DNA of 64,000 bases from Pseudomonadota bacterium (GTDB lineage: Bacteria; Pseudomonadota; Gammaproteobacteria; Burkholderiales; Burkholderiaceae_C): the NCBI GenBank assembly GCA_021799355.1, contig JAJZAQ010000012.1, positions 1 to 64,000 of the forward strand. The letters are read 5' to 3'. Made by a program: the position numbers and the translations under genes. Below, piece by piece: positions 36,278-45,263 of the stretch (the first letter of the stretch is position 1; every line of letters begins with the position of its first letter). Below the pieces are notes generated by a model. That model saw nothing but the letters and a program-made list of their open reading frames with translations. It ran no database searches and had not been told where the DNA came from.

Positions 36278-38827
36278 TCAGGCCGTCTTGCGTGCGGCCT
36301 TCTTTGCCGCAGATTTCGCCGCAGACTTCGCCGCCGCCCCGGCTGCGCGCGGCTCGAACTCGAAGCCGATCTTGCCGCCGGGCTGCTTGACGAGGAAGGC
36401 CTTGAACTTGCGCTTGGTGCGCGCGGAGACGAAGCCGTCGAGCAGGTCGGTGCGGCCTTCGGCGAGCAGCTTGCGCATCTGCTCGGGCTCGATGGGCTGC
36501 TGCAGGATGATCTTGCCGCTGCGGAAATCGCAGGTCGGCGCGGCGCCCACGCTGTGCTCGCACACATAGGCGTTGCCGGCGTCATACACCGCGCCGCCGC
36601 ACTTCGGGCAGGCCCCCAGCGGCTGCTGGCCGGAAAAGTCCGGCGCCTCGCCGCCTTCGCCGCCCGCCTTGGCCTCGCCGAAGTCGAATTCGAGCTTCCA
36701 CGGGCCGCTGCCGCCCTCACGCACCAGCTTGAGCTCGGCAGCGAACGGCCGCCCCATTTTGCTGCGAAAGCCGGTCAGCGGCCCGATGTGCTTGTCGCGC
36801 AGCAACTGCTCGACCTCGGCCAGCTCGAAGCTGCGCCCGCCCGGATGCTTGCCGATGGAAAAATCGCACTGGGTGCAGGCGTAGCGGTGGTAATTTTCCT
36901 TGACCACCCCGCCGCAGTTGGGGCAAGGGGTCTGCAGCGTCGCGTAGTCGCCGGGCACGGTGTCGCGGTCGAACTCCTTGGCGCGGCGAACGATGGTTTC
37001 GGTCATGCCGGCGATTTCGCGCATGAACTGCTCGCGGGTGATCTGCCCGCGCTCCATCTGCGCCAGCTTGTATTCCCAGCCGCCGGTGAGCTCGGGCTTG
37101 GTCAGTTCCTCCACCTGCAGCCCGCGCAGCAGGGTCATCAGCTGGAAGGCTTTGGCGGTGGGCACGAGCTCGCGGCCTTCGCGCACCATGTAGTTTTCCG
37201 CCAGCAACCCCTCGATGATCGCCGCGCGGGTGGCCGGCGTGCCCAGCCCCTTGCCCGACATCGCTTCGGCCAGATCTTCGTCCTCGACCAGCTTTCCGGC
37301 GTTTTCCATCGCCGACAGCAAGGTCGCTTCGGTGTAGCGCGCCGGCGGCCGGGTCTTGAACGGCTTGACCTCGACTTGTTCAGCGCGCACCGCGTCGCCC
37401 TCGTTCACCGGCGGCAGGTTGGCGTCGGCCCCCTGCTCTTCCTTGCCGTAGATTTCCAGCCAGCCCGGTTTGACCAGGATCTTGCCCTCGGTCTTGAACT
37501 GCTCCCTGCCGACGGTGCTGATGCGGGTGGTCAGCAGGTATTCGGCCGCGGGGTAGAACACGGCGAGAAAGCGCCGCACCACCAGGTCGTACAGCTTGGC
37601 CTCGGCTTCGGACAGCGAACCGGGCGCCTGGGTGGTGGGGATGATCGCGAAGTGGTCGGACACTTTGCTGTTGTCGAACACCCGTTTGTTCGGCCGGATG
37701 TAGCCCTCGTCCAGCGCGCGGCGGGCAAAGGGCGCCGTCGCGCCGCCGGCATCGGCCAGCGCTTGCGCGGTGGCGCGCGCCACGTTGACGTAGTCCTCGG
37801 GCAGCGCGCGCGAGTCGGTTCGCGGGTAGGTCAGCACCTTGTGCTTTTCGTACAGCGCCTGCGCCAGCGCCAGCGTGGTCTTGGCGGAAAAGCCAAAGCG
37901 CCCGTTGGCCTCGCGCTGCAACGACGTGAGGTCGAACAGCGCGGGCGACAGCTGCGTCGACGGCTTGGACTCGTCGCGCACCTGCGCGCCCTGCCCGCTG
38001 CACGCCGCGGCAATCGCCTCGGCCCGCGCCTTGTCCCACAGCCGCTCGGCGCGCGCCTCGGCGTCGTCGCCCTTCTTGAACGCGGGGTCGAACCAGCGGC
38101 CGGTGTAGGTGCCTGCCGGCGCGGCGAAGGTCGCGTGCACCTCGAAGTAGTCGCGCGGCACATGCTTGCGGATCTGCTCTTCGCGCGCGACGACGATGGA
38201 CAGCGTCGGCGTCTGCACCCGGCCGACCGGGGTGAGGAAAAACCCACCGTCCTTGGAGTTGAACGCCGTCATCGCCCGTGTGCCGTTGATGCCCACCAGC
38301 CAGTCGGCCTCGCTGCGGCTGCGCGCGGCGTCGGCCAGCGGGCGCATCTGCTCGTCGCTGCGCAACTGGGCGAAGCCGTCGCGGATGGCCTGCGGAGTCA
38401 TCGACTGCAGCCACAGCCGCTGCACCGGTTTGTTCAGCGGCTTGCCGCCCTCGGCGTATTGCAGGATCAGGCGGAAGATCAGCTCGCCTTCGCGTCCGGC
38501 GTCGCAGGCGTTGACCAGGGTGGTCACGTCCTTGCGCTTGATCAGCTTGACCACCGCGGCCAGCCGCCCCTTGGTCTTGTCGATCGGATCGAGGTCGAAG
38601 CGCGGCGGAATCACCGGCAGGTGGGCGAAGCTCCACTTGCCGCGCTTGACCTCGAATTCGTCCGGCGCCTTGATTTCCACCAGATGGCCGACCGCCGAAG
38701 TCACCACATACTGCGCGTTCTCGAAATACTCGTCGTGCTTGTCGAATTTGCCCGACTGCGGGGTGAGCGCGCGCACGATGTCCTGTGCGACGCTGGGCTT
38801 TTCGGCGATGACCAGGGTTTTGCTCAT
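36278..38827 (-). CDS. topB: DNA topoisomerase III
   Basis: An 849-aa type IA topoisomerase. The TOPRIM start TLVIAEKPSVAQDI, the acidic NACDAGREGELIFR motif, and the active-site tyrosine in KVLTYPRTDSRALPEDY are intact, followed by the LSEAEAKLYDLVVRRFL and GTPATRAAIIE motifs. Two zinc-ribbon-like C-terminal repeats (CPNCGGVVKEN and CPKCGGAVYDAG) are present. The last 20 residues are a run of Ala/Lys blocks resembling histone H1-like tails common in Burkholderiales DNA enzymes. It resolves recombination intermediates and decatenates daughter chromosomes. Confidence 0.95.
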   Translation of the reverse strand: MSKTLVIAEKPSVAQDIVRALTPQSGKFDKHDEYFENAQYVVTSAVGHLVEIKAPDEFEVKRGKWSFAHLPVIPPRFDLDPIDKTKGRLAAVVKLIKRKDVTTLVNACDAGREGELIFRLILQYAEGGKPLNKPVQRLWLQSMTPQAIRDGFAQLRSDEQMRPLADAARSRSEADWLVGINGTRAMTAFNSKDGGFFLTPVGRVQTPTLSIVVAREEQIRKHVPRDYFEVHATFAAPAGTYTGRWFDPAFKKGDDAEARAERLWDKARAEAIAAACSGQGAQVRDESKPSTQLSPALFDLTSLQREANGRFGFSAKTTLALAQALYEKHKVLTYPRTDSRALPEDYVNVARATAQALADAGGATAPFARRALDEGYIRPNKRVFDNSKVSDHFAIIPTTQAPGSLSEAEAKLYDLVVRRFLAVFYPAAEYLLTTRISTVGREQFKTEGKILVKPGWLEIYGKEEQGADANLPPVNEGDAVRAEQVEVKPFKTRPPARYTEATLLSAMENAGKLVEDEDLAEAMSGKGLGTPATRAAIIEGLLAENYMVREGRELVPTAKAFQLMTLLRGLQVEELTKPELTGGWEYKLAQMERGQITREQFMREIAGMTETIVRRAKEFDRDTVPGDYATLQTPCPNCGGVVKENYHRYACTQCDFSIGKHPGGRSFELAEVEQLLRDKHIGPLTGFRSKMGRPFAAELKLVREGGSGPWKLEFDFGEAKAGGEGGEAPDFSGQQPLGACPKCGGAVYDAGNAYVCEHSVGAAPTCDFRSGKIILQQPIEPEQMRKLLAEGRTDLLDGFVSARTKRKFKAFLVKQPGGKIGFEFEPRAAGAAAKSAAKSAAKKAARKTA

Positions 38828-38840
38828 GAGTGGGATGCAA

Positions 38841-39392
38841 TCAAAGGAATTTGGCGATGCCCGCGATCTCTTCGGCGAACATCTCGCCCGACTCGGCCAG
38901 CACCACCTTGCCGTCGCGGCCGAGAACGATGGTCACCGGTAGCCCGGCGGGTTTGGGCAACGCCCTGGCCAGCGCGGGCGACAGCCACGCCACCGGGAAG
39001 GTGTAATTCTTGCTCTGGACGAACGGCGGCACGTCGGCGGCTTTTTTGTCGATCGACAGCGCCAGCATCTCCAGCCCGCGGCCATGCTCTTTCTGGTACA
39101 GCGCCTGCATGTGCGGCATCTGCCGGGCGCAGAACGGGCACCACGTCGCCCAGTATTCGAGCACCACCACCTTGCCCGCCCAGTCTTTGGTCTGCAGCGT
39201 TCTGCCGTCGATCAGCTCCACCGTCGGCGGCAGCGGCAGCGGGCTGCCGATTTTTGGCAGAGGCACGGCCTTTTTGTCTTTTTTGTCCAGCGCGCTGGCC
39301 TGCTCGGCCACGCTTTGCGCCCAGGCAGGCGCAGCCGCCAGCGCCAGCGCACTGGCAAACGCTCGGAGATGGGTGCGACGCAGTTGATCCAT
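38841..39392 (-). CDS. Periplasmic thioredoxin-like protein (TlpA/ResA family)
   Basis: A 183-aa secreted thiol-disulfide protein. The signal peptide ends near ALAAAPAWAQS (residue about 25). The thioredoxin fold has active site EYWATWCPFCARQMP and the cis-proline GLPVTIVLGRDG. It lies 13 bp upstream of topB on the same strand, so both may share a transcript, though a functional link is not obvious. It probably maintains reduced cysteines in an envelope protein such as a c-type cytochrome. Confidence 0.9.
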   Translation of the reverse strand: MDQLRRTHLRAFASALALAAAPAWAQSVAEQASALDKKDKKAVPLPKIGSPLPLPPTVELIDGRTLQTKDWAGKVVVLEYWATWCPFCARQMPHMQALYQKEHGRGLEMLALSIDKKAADVPPFVQSKNYTFPVAWLSPALARALPKPAGLPVTIVLGRDGKVVLAESGEMFAEEIAGIAKFL

Positions 39393-39511
39393 GATGAGGG
39401 CTCCCTAGAATGTTTTGATCGATGGAACGATTCCGGGCAGCTCGTCTCCTCCGCCTCCGCCGTTCCTTTTTCTACTTTACCCAGTTTCCGCCCCAGCGCC
39501 ACCGCGTCCCC

Positions 39512-40009
39512 ATGCCCACCCGCCGTCCCGCATCACCCGGCGCGCCGTCCTCCGGCCCGTTCATCCGGGTGCAGAACTCCCCCGTCCACGGCCGCGGCGT
39601 GTTCGCCCGCCGCCCGCTGCGCGCCGGCCAGCGCATCATCGAATACAAGGGCGAGCACATCGACTGGGACGAAGCCCTGCGCCGCCACCCGCGCGACCCG
39701 GCGCAGCCGCACCATACCTTCTACTTTTCCCTCGGCGACGGCAGCGTGATCGACGGCGGCTCCGGCGGCAACAGCGCGCGCTGGATCAACCACTCCTGCG
39801 CGCCCAACTGCGAGGCGCAACAGGTGGGCGACCGCGTGTTCATCTACGCGCTGCGCGACATCGCCCCGGGCGAAGAGCTGTTTTTCGACTACGCGCTCGA
39901 ACTCGACGCCCGCCACACCGCCAGGGTCAAACGCGATTACGCCTGCCGCTGCGGCGCGCCCGACTGCCGCGGCACCCTGCTCGCGCCCAGGCGCCGCACG
40001 CGCAAATGA
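39512..40009 (+). CDS. SET-domain lysine methyltransferase-like protein
   Basis: A 165-aa bacterial SET protein. The SAM-binding N-flank (NSPVHGRGVFARRPLRAGQRIIEYKGE), the pseudoknot motif WINHSCAPNCEAQ, the catalytic-tyrosine region EELFFDYAL, and a post-SET cysteine triplet CRCGAPDCRG that would bind zinc are all present. Length equals the bare catalytic unit. Substrate unknown; bacterial SET proteins methylate ribosomal, nucleoid or host proteins. ATG at 39512 is chosen because upstream sequence is not conserved-looking. It is followed 28 bp later by birA. Confidence 0.9.
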   Translation: MPTRRPASPGAPSSGPFIRVQNSPVHGRGVFARRPLRAGQRIIEYKGEHIDWDEALRRHPRDPAQPHHTFYFSLGDGSVIDGGSGGNSARWINHSCAPNCEAQQVGDRVFIYALRDIAPGEELFFDYALELDARHTARVKRDYACRCGAPDCRGTLLAPRRRTRK

Positions 40010-40037
40010 CGCGCCAGTCCGCCCGCCACCGCCCCGG

Positions 40038-40913
40038 ATGAACCCTGCCGCGCCGCCCGACACCGTCACCACGGCCGTGCCGCCGCCGGCGGATGCCGAT
40101 CCGCTGGCGCCGCTGCGCGCGCAGCTCGCCGCCCGCCATGCCGCCTGCGCCGTGCGCTGGGTGGCGCAGACCGGATCGACCAACGCCGACCTGCTGGCCG
40201 CAGCGCGCGCCGGGCAGCTCGACGCGCCCACGCTGCTGGCGACCGCGCGGCAGACCGCCGGCCGTGGCCGTCAGGGCCGCGCCTGGCTCGACGACGCGCA
40301 CGGCAGCGTGCTGTGCTCGCTCGCCTGGCCGTTCGCGCCGCAGCGCGACGTCGGCGCGATGAGTCTGGCCGTGGGCGTGTGGCTGGCACAGGCGCTGCAC
40401 GCGCTGGGCGCCACCGGCGTGCGGCTGAAATGGCCCAACGACCTGCTGCTGCCGCTCCCCCAAGCGCCCGCCGCGCCCGGCGGCCTGCACGGCTGGGGCA
40501 AACTCGGCGGCGTGCTGGTCGAAGTCGCCGACACCGCGCAGGCGCGCTGGGCGGTGATCGGCTTCGGCCTGAATCTGCGCGCCCCTGCCGGCCTGTCCGG
40601 CGCCGTCGGCCTGGACGCTGCCGGGCTGCACCTCAGCCGCGGCCAGGCGCTGGCCACGCTGGTGCCGGCGCTGCTCGACGGCCTGCAGTCCGGCCCGCGC
40701 GCGCTGGCCGCCGCGCTGGCGCAGTGGGACGCGCTGCATGCCTGGACCGGTCTGCCGGTGTGCGTGAGCGACCACGGCCAGACGCTGTTCTGCGGCACCG
40801 CGCTCGGGCTGGCCGGCGACGGCGCGCTGCGCGTGCGCACCGCGCAAGGCGAGCGCCGGGTGCGCAGCGCCGACGTGTCGCTGCGGCTGCAGGCCGCAGA
40901 CGCCGCACAATAA
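40038..40913 (+). CDS. birA: Biotin-[acetyl-CoA-carboxylase] ligase
   Basis: A 291-aa biotin protein ligase that makes biotinyl-AMP and attaches biotin to the carboxyl carrier protein of acetyl-CoA carboxylase. Motifs: QTGSTNADLL, TARQTAGRGRQGRAW (biotinyl-AMP loop), VRLKWPNDLLL and KLGGVLVEVAD. The N-terminal repressor helix-turn-helix of E. coli BirA is absent, so it should be catalytic only. The C-terminal SH3-like domain is present. It lies between the SET gene and the SPOR-like gene in the same orientation. Confidence 0.94.
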   Translation: MNPAAPPDTVTTAVPPPADADPLAPLRAQLAARHAACAVRWVAQTGSTNADLLAAARAGQLDAPTLLATARQTAGRGRQGRAWLDDAHGSVLCSLAWPFAPQRDVGAMSLAVGVWLAQALHALGATGVRLKWPNDLLLPLPQAPAAPGGLHGWGKLGGVLVEVADTAQARWAVIGFGLNLRAPAGLSGAVGLDAAGLHLSRGQALATLVPALLDGLQSGPRALAAALAQWDALHAWTGLPVCVSDHGQTLFCGTALGLAGDGALRVRTAQGERRVRSADVSLRLQAADAAQ

Positions 40914-40944
40914 CGCCCGCACGTTCACCCTGCCCCGCCCGACC

Positions 40945-41787
40945 ATGCGCGCCCTGTTCCTCGCCCTGCTGCTCGCCAACCTCGCCTTTTTCGCCTGGTC
41001 GCAGGGCTGGCTGGCCGCAGCCGGGCTCGGCCCGGCGACGCAGCGCGAGCCGCAGCGCCTGGCGCTGCAAATCCACCCCGGCCAGGTGCACGTCACCCCC
41101 CTGCCCGCCGGCAGTGCCGCCGCACCAGCCCCGGCTGCCGGCCCCTCCGCTGCGTCGTCTGCTGCAGCGTCTGCCGCCTCCTCTGCCTCACCCTCTGCTC
41201 CCCCTGCCGCTTCCGCCCCGGCAGCATCCGCCGCCAGCGCCGCAGCCACCAGCGCCCCGGCCAGCGCGGCGCCTCCCGCCGTGCCGCCCACGGCGGCGGC
41301 GCGCACCGTCTGCCGCCAGATCGGCCCGTTTGGCGCCATGCAGACCGATGAGCTGGCGCAGGCGCAGGCCGCGCTGGCCAAAGCCGGGCTGCACGCGCAG
41401 GCGCACACCTACCCCGTGCCGCCGCAGTGGATGGTGCTGCTCGGCCCCTTCCCCAGCCGCGACGCGATGCAAACCGTGCTCGACGCACTGCAACGCAACG
41501 GCCAGGTCAAGGTGTTCGCCCCGGTCAGCGGGCGGCCACGCTATGAGCCCGGCATTTCTCTGGGAGTGTTCAGCACCGAGGCCGCAGCGCAGGAACAGCT
41601 GCTGATCGTCGGCAGACAAGGCGTGCAGGGTGCCAAGGTCGTGCAGCGCAACGCCGGCATGGAACGCACCGTGCTGCGCCTGCCTGCGCTCACCCCGGCG
41701 CAGCTCGACGCGCTGGCGCGCATCTCCGGCCAGCTCGGCGGGCAGATGGTCAAAACCTGCGAGCAGGCTCCGGCGCACGCGCCCTGA
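40945..41787 (+). CDS. SPOR-domain-like envelope protein
   Basis: A 280-aa protein with an N-terminal membrane anchor (LFLALLLANLAFFAWSQGWL), a long Ala/Ser/Pro linker (residues about 55-115), and a C-terminal globular part with two SPOR-like half-repeats (ARTVCRQIGPFGAMQTDEL, then VLLGPFPSRDAMQTVLDAL and GISLGVFSTEAAAQEQL). SPOR domains bind denuded septal peptidoglycan, so a septal or cell-wall role is inferred. It follows birA by 31 bp; birA-SPOR adjacency is common in Burkholderiales. Confidence 0.82.
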   Translation: MRALFLALLLANLAFFAWSQGWLAAAGLGPATQREPQRLALQIHPGQVHVTPLPAGSAAAPAPAAGPSAASSAAASAASSASPSAPPAASAPAASAASAAATSAPASAAPPAVPPTAAARTVCRQIGPFGAMQTDELAQAQAALAKAGLHAQAHTYPVPPQWMVLLGPFPSRDAMQTVLDALQRNGQVKVFAPVSGRPRYEPGISLGVFSTEAAAQEQLLIVGRQGVQGAKVVQRNAGMERTVLRLPALTPAQLDALARISGQLGGQMVKTCEQAPAHAP

Positions 41788-41862
41788 ACCGCCGCGGCCC
41801 GCATGGGCGTCCCGCCGGGCTTACACTGCGTGATCTGTCTGCGCGATGCGCTGGAGGCCGCG

Positions 41863-42486
41863 ATGGCTGCCGTCTTGTCCCAACCCCTGTTCAGCTACGC
41901 CGATTACCTGGCGTGGGAAGCGTCCGCGCCCGTTCGCCACGAATACCTCGACGGCGAGGTGTTCGCCATGACCGGCACGACCACGACGCACAACGTTATT
42001 TCCGGCAACGTCTACCTCGCCCTACGCCAGCAGATCCGCGGCACACCCTGCCGCGTCTACATGGCCGACGTGCGGCTGCGCGTCGAGGCGGCCAACGCCG
42101 GTTTCTACCCCGATGTGTTCGTCACCTGCTCGGCCGCCGACGCCGCACGCCACAACGAGCAGGAAGACGCACTGATGGTGGTCGAGGTGCTCTTGCCCTC
42201 GACCGAAGGCCGCGACCGCGGCGCCAAATTCGCCGCCTACCGCCAGTTGCCGACGCTGCACGCCGTGGTGTTCATCGCGCAGGACGAGCCGCTCGTCGAG
42301 GCCTACACCCGCGGCGCGGCAGGCGTTTGGACGCTGCACGAAGCACGCGGGCTGACCGCCACGCTGCCGGTGCAAGCCGGCGAACGGACGTTTGCCCTGC
42401 CGCTGGCCGAGGTTTACGCCGACGTCGACTTTTCCGCGGCGAAGGCCGACGCCGCCGCTGCAGCCAGCTCGGGCACGTCGGCGTAA
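41863..42486 (+). CDS. Uma2-family (DUF820) PD-(D/E)XK nuclease-like protein
   Basis: A 207-aa Uma2 protein: FSYADYLAWEASAPVRHEYLDGEVFAM at the start, the nuclease core GFYPDVFVTC (Asp) followed by LMVVEVLLPSTEGRDRGAKF (Glu-x-Leu pattern, PD-ExK-like), and YRQLPTLHAVVFI. Uma2 proteins are predicted restriction-endonuclease-fold enzymes of unknown role. ATG at 41863 with GGAGG upstream is preferred over a start 20 codons earlier. The last 73 bp overlap the convergent Uma2 gene at 42414, with mutual stop codons formed by an inverted repeat. Confidence 0.85.
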   Translation: MAAVLSQPLFSYADYLAWEASAPVRHEYLDGEVFAMTGTTTTHNVISGNVYLALRQQIRGTPCRVYMADVRLRVEAANAGFYPDVFVTCSAADAARHNEQEDALMVVEVLLPSTEGRDRGAKFAAYRQLPTLHAVVFIAQDEPLVEAYTRGAAGVWTLHEARGLTATLPVQAGERTFALPLAEVYADVDFSAAKADAAAAASSGTSA

Positions 42487-42490
42487 AACC
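42411..42490. repeat. Inverted repeat at overlapping Uma2 3' ends
   Basis: GGTTTACGCCGACGT at 42411-42425 is mirrored by the reverse complement with one extra T at 42475-42490. Both arms encode the Tyr-Ala-Asp-Val near the C-terminus of one Uma2 gene and, on the opposite strand, the terminal Thr-Ser-Ala-stop of the other. The two convergent genes therefore end inside each other. Confidence 0.85.
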
Positions 42491-43052
42491 CGGTGCAATC
42501 GACCGTCTTATCCAGACAGTCCAGTCGCAGCAAGCCATCGGCGCCGGGGCGCTCGCACGCCTCCCACGCCAGCCCCGCTTCGCCACCGGAGCGCCGCCAC
42601 AGCTCGACCTCGGGCGATTCGCTGCCGACGATCAGGTATTCGCGCAGCCCTGGCACCTGCGCGTAGGCGTAGAACTTTTCGCGCCGGTCGATGCGCTCGG
42701 TCGATGGCGACGTCACCTCGACGATCAGGCAGGGGCTGCGGCGGTAATACGGCGATTCGCGGTCCTGCGGGTCGCAGCTCAGCAGCAGGTCGGGGTAATA
42801 GAACGTCGTGCCCTGCTGGGTGTCCAGGCGCAGCTTGAAGTCAGCGATGAACAACTGGCAGCCCATCGCCCGCACCCGATCGCGCAGTTCCATGACCACG
42901 CCAAAGCGCACCAGCGCGTGCCAATCCGTCGCGTCCGGCATCGGCACGACCCAGCCATCCAGATATTCCCGCCGCACCTCGCTGAACGGCTCGCTCGCCA
43001 GATAGTCCGCCACGCTCATGCGCAGCGGCAGGTTCTTCTCCGCCGGGTGCAT
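42414..43052 (-). CDS. Uma2-family (DUF820) PD-(D/E)XK nuclease-like protein
   Basis: A 212-aa Uma2 protein with the pattern MSVADYLASEPFSEVRREYLDGWVV, the core TFYYPDLLLSCDPQD, CLIVEVTSPSTERIDRREKF and YAQVPGLREYLIV. The aspartate of YYPDL and the glutamate of VEVTSPST are the predicted metal ligands. It belongs to the same branch as the partial protein at the right end of the window (shared SPSTERIDRREK) and differs from its convergent neighbour. It overlaps the neighbour's 3' end by 73 bp. Confidence 0.85.
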   Translation of the reverse strand: MHPAEKNLPLRMSVADYLASEPFSEVRREYLDGWVVPMPDATDWHALVRFGVVMELRDRVRAMGCQLFIADFKLRLDTQQGTTFYYPDLLLSCDPQDRESPYYRRSPCLIVEVTSPSTERIDRREKFYAYAQVPGLREYLIVGSESPEVELWRRSGGEAGLAWEACERPGADGLLRLDCLDKTVDCTGFYADVPELAAAAASAFAAEKSTSA

Positions 43053-43078
43053 CGGCCCACCTCGAATCCTTCCCGCCC

Positions 43079-44278
43079 TCACCCCCGCGCCAGCCACGCC
43101 TGCGCCAGCCGCACCCAGAAGCTGCCGCCCAGCGGAATCAGCGCGTCGTTGAAGTCGTAATTCGGGTTGTGCAGCGTGCAGGGGCCGGCGCCGTGGCCGC
43201 TGTCGCGGTGGTCACCGTCGCCGTTGCCGATGATGAGATACGCGCCCGGCTTGGCCTGCAGCATGAACGCGAAGTCCTCCGCCCCCATCGACGGGGTGAA
43301 CTCGTGCACCTTGTCGGCACCGACCATCTCGACCATCACGCCCCGCGCAAACTCGGCTTCGGCGGCGTGGTTGATGGTCGGCGGGTAGTTGCGGCGGAAT
43401 TCGAAATCGCACGCCAAACCGAACGCCGCCGCGGTGTGGCTGGCGACCTCGCGCATGCGAGTTTCGATCAAATCCAGCGTCTCGGTGGTAAAGGTGCGCA
43501 CCGTGCCCTGAATCTCCGCCACCTCGGGCACGACATTGGTCGCCTCACCGGTGTGGATCATCGTGACCGAAATCACCGCCGGGTCCAGCGGGTCGCGGTT
43601 GCGGGTGACGATGGTCTGCCACGCCTGCACCAGCTGGCACGCCGCCGGCACCGGGTCCAGCCCCAGGTGCGGCATCGCCGCGTGCGATCCCTTGCCGGTC
43701 AGCCGCACGCGGAACTCGTTGCTCGACGCCATCACCGGCCCGGCCTTGACGGCGAAATGCCCTGCCGGCAGCCCCGGCCAGTTGTGCATGCCAAATACCG
43801 CCTGCACCGGAAAGCGCGCGAACAGCCCGCCTGCGATCATCTCCCGCGCCCCGCCGCCGCCTTCTTCCGCCGGCTGGAAAATGCATACCACCGTACCGTC
43901 GAAGTCACGCGAGCGCGCCAGCGCCTGCGCTGCGGCCAGCAGCATGGTCGTGTGCCCGTCGTGGCCGCAGGCGTGCATCTTCCCGGGGTGCCGGCTGGCG
44001 TGCGCGAAGGTGTTGAACTCGGTCACCGGCAGCGCGTCCATGTCTGCGCGCAGCCCGACCATCCGGCCGCTTTTGCCGCCGTCGCGCCCGGCGATCACCC
44101 CCACCACCCCAGTTTTGCCCAGCCCGCGGTGCACCTCGATGCCCCAGCCCTGCAGCCGGGCCGCCACGAGATCGGCGGTGCGGTGCTCCTCGAAGCACAG
44201 CTCGGGATGCGCGTGCAAATCGCGCCGCAGCGCCGCCAGCGCGGCAGATTCGGTGACGATGGAATCGACGAGTTTCAT
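43079..44278 (-). CDS. M20-family amidohydrolase (hippurate hydrolase-like)
   Basis: A 399-aa metallopeptidase of the M20D amidohydrolase group (HipO/IAA-amino acid hydrolase type). Zinc ligands are in HACGHDGHTTMLL and FQPAEEGGGGAREM, with the dimerisation lid SNEFRVRLTGKGSHAAMPHLG and the C-terminal ligand His in GPCTLHNPNYDFND. It would hydrolyse N-acyl amino acids. ATG at 44278 (MKLVDSIVTESAAL) is typical. It lies divergent from the pilin genes, separated by 378 bp containing the pilin promoter. Confidence 0.93.
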   Translation of the reverse strand: MKLVDSIVTESAALAALRRDLHAHPELCFEEHRTADLVAARLQGWGIEVHRGLGKTGVVGVIAGRDGGKSGRMVGLRADMDALPVTEFNTFAHASRHPGKMHACGHDGHTTMLLAAAQALARSRDFDGTVVCIFQPAEEGGGGAREMIAGGLFARFPVQAVFGMHNWPGLPAGHFAVKAGPVMASSNEFRVRLTGKGSHAAMPHLGLDPVPAACQLVQAWQTIVTRNRDPLDPAVISVTMIHTGEATNVVPEVAEIQGTVRTFTTETLDLIETRMREVASHTAAAFGLACDFEFRRNYPPTINHAAEAEFARGVMVEMVGADKVHEFTPSMGAEDFAFMLQAKPGAYLIIGNGDGDHRDSGHGAGPCTLHNPNYDFNDALIPLGGSFWVRLAQAWLARG

Positions 44279-44464
44279 GCCAGAGTCCAGAATGAGGTCG
44301 GGTGCTGCGCGAACGCGCCCCGGATCGGGAAGGCAGCCATCAGGCCGCGGCTCCGCGCCGCTGCACCGCAGCGCAACCCGTGGCTGCCAGCCAGGTCGTG
44401 CCAGCTTAGCGCGCTCCACCGAGCAAGACAAACCTGACAATCCTTCGTCATGGCGGCAACGTGA

Positions 44465-44500
44465 CTGACAAAATTTGTCGATCCGGCGCAAACATTGTCA
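44465..44500. promoter_or_regulatory. Upstream activator dyad (PilR-type) of pilin 1
   Basis: TGACAAAATTTGTC (44465-44478) is a near-perfect dyad of TGAC/GTC half-sites, followed by CATTGTCAG at 44493-44501 and a further GCGACAAA at 44519. The same dyad with one change, TGACGAAATTTGTC, occurs at 45148 upstream of the second pilin. In both cases it is about 100-110 bp upstream of a -24/-12 promoter, the place where enhancer-binding proteins such as PilR bind. The PilR identity is inferred from the gene type. Confidence 0.65.
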
Positions 44501-44573
44501 GCACGCCACGGCGCAGATGCGACAAAGTGTGAAGCAGTTCACACAAACCGCCAAAAGCCGCAGACACCCCGGC

Positions 44574-44590
44574 TGGCCTGCCGCTTGCAG
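44574..44590 (+). promoter_or_regulatory. Sigma-54 promoter of pilin 1
   Basis: TGGCCTG-CCGC-TTGCAG gives GG at 44575-44576 and GC at 44587-44588, exactly 10 bp apart, with the TTGC of the -12 element intact. It lies 67 bp before the pilin ATG, on the correct strand. Type IV pilin genes are commonly driven by RpoN with PilR. Confidence 0.82.
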
Positions 44591-44656
44591 AGCCACAATC
44601 CAACATCGAGACGGCACGTCCGCGCCGCAGTCCCGGGTTTTTTCGAGCGACAGACC

Positions 44657-45109
<453 letters not shown>

Positions 45110-45147
45110 GAAATGCCGGCGGGCGCTGCCAAATTCCGCCAGCCACT

Positions 45148-45190
45148 GACGAAATTTGTCAGCCGCCGGCAAAAAGCGTCACCCGACAAT
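45148..45190. promoter_or_regulatory. Upstream activator dyad (PilR-type) of pilin 2
   Basis: TGACGAAATTTGTC at 45148-45161 followed by GCGTCAC and CCGACAA at 45177-45189. It shares 13 of 14 bases of the dyad with the site upstream of the first pilin and sits about 99 bp before the -24/-12 promoter. Repeated TGTC/GACA half-sites fit a PilR enhancer. Confidence 0.65.
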
Positions 45191-45246
45191 CCGCAAGGCC
45201 ACGGAGATTTCGTGAAAAAGTTGGCAGATCTGCACGGTGAATTGCC

Positions 45247-45263
45247 TGGCACGACATATGCTT
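45247..45263 (+). promoter_or_regulatory. Sigma-54 promoter of pilin 2
   Basis: TGGCACG-ACAT-ATGCTT: GG at 45248-45249 and GC at 45260-45261, spaced 10 bp; the -24 element TGGCACG is a full match and the -12 element has ATGC in place of TTGC. It is 143 bp before the ATG. Confidence 0.8.

Larger units (their letters stand above)
44279..44656 (+). other. 378-bp regulatory gap upstream of the first pilin
   Basis: No gene supported. It contains, from left to right, the presumed promoter of the divergent amidohydrolase, the dyad cluster at 44465-44500, and the sigma-54 promoter at 44574-44590, with a leader of about 55 nt before the pilin ATG. A weak site GAGCGACAG precedes the ATG. No terminator separates the two divergent genes. 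Confidence 0.6.
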
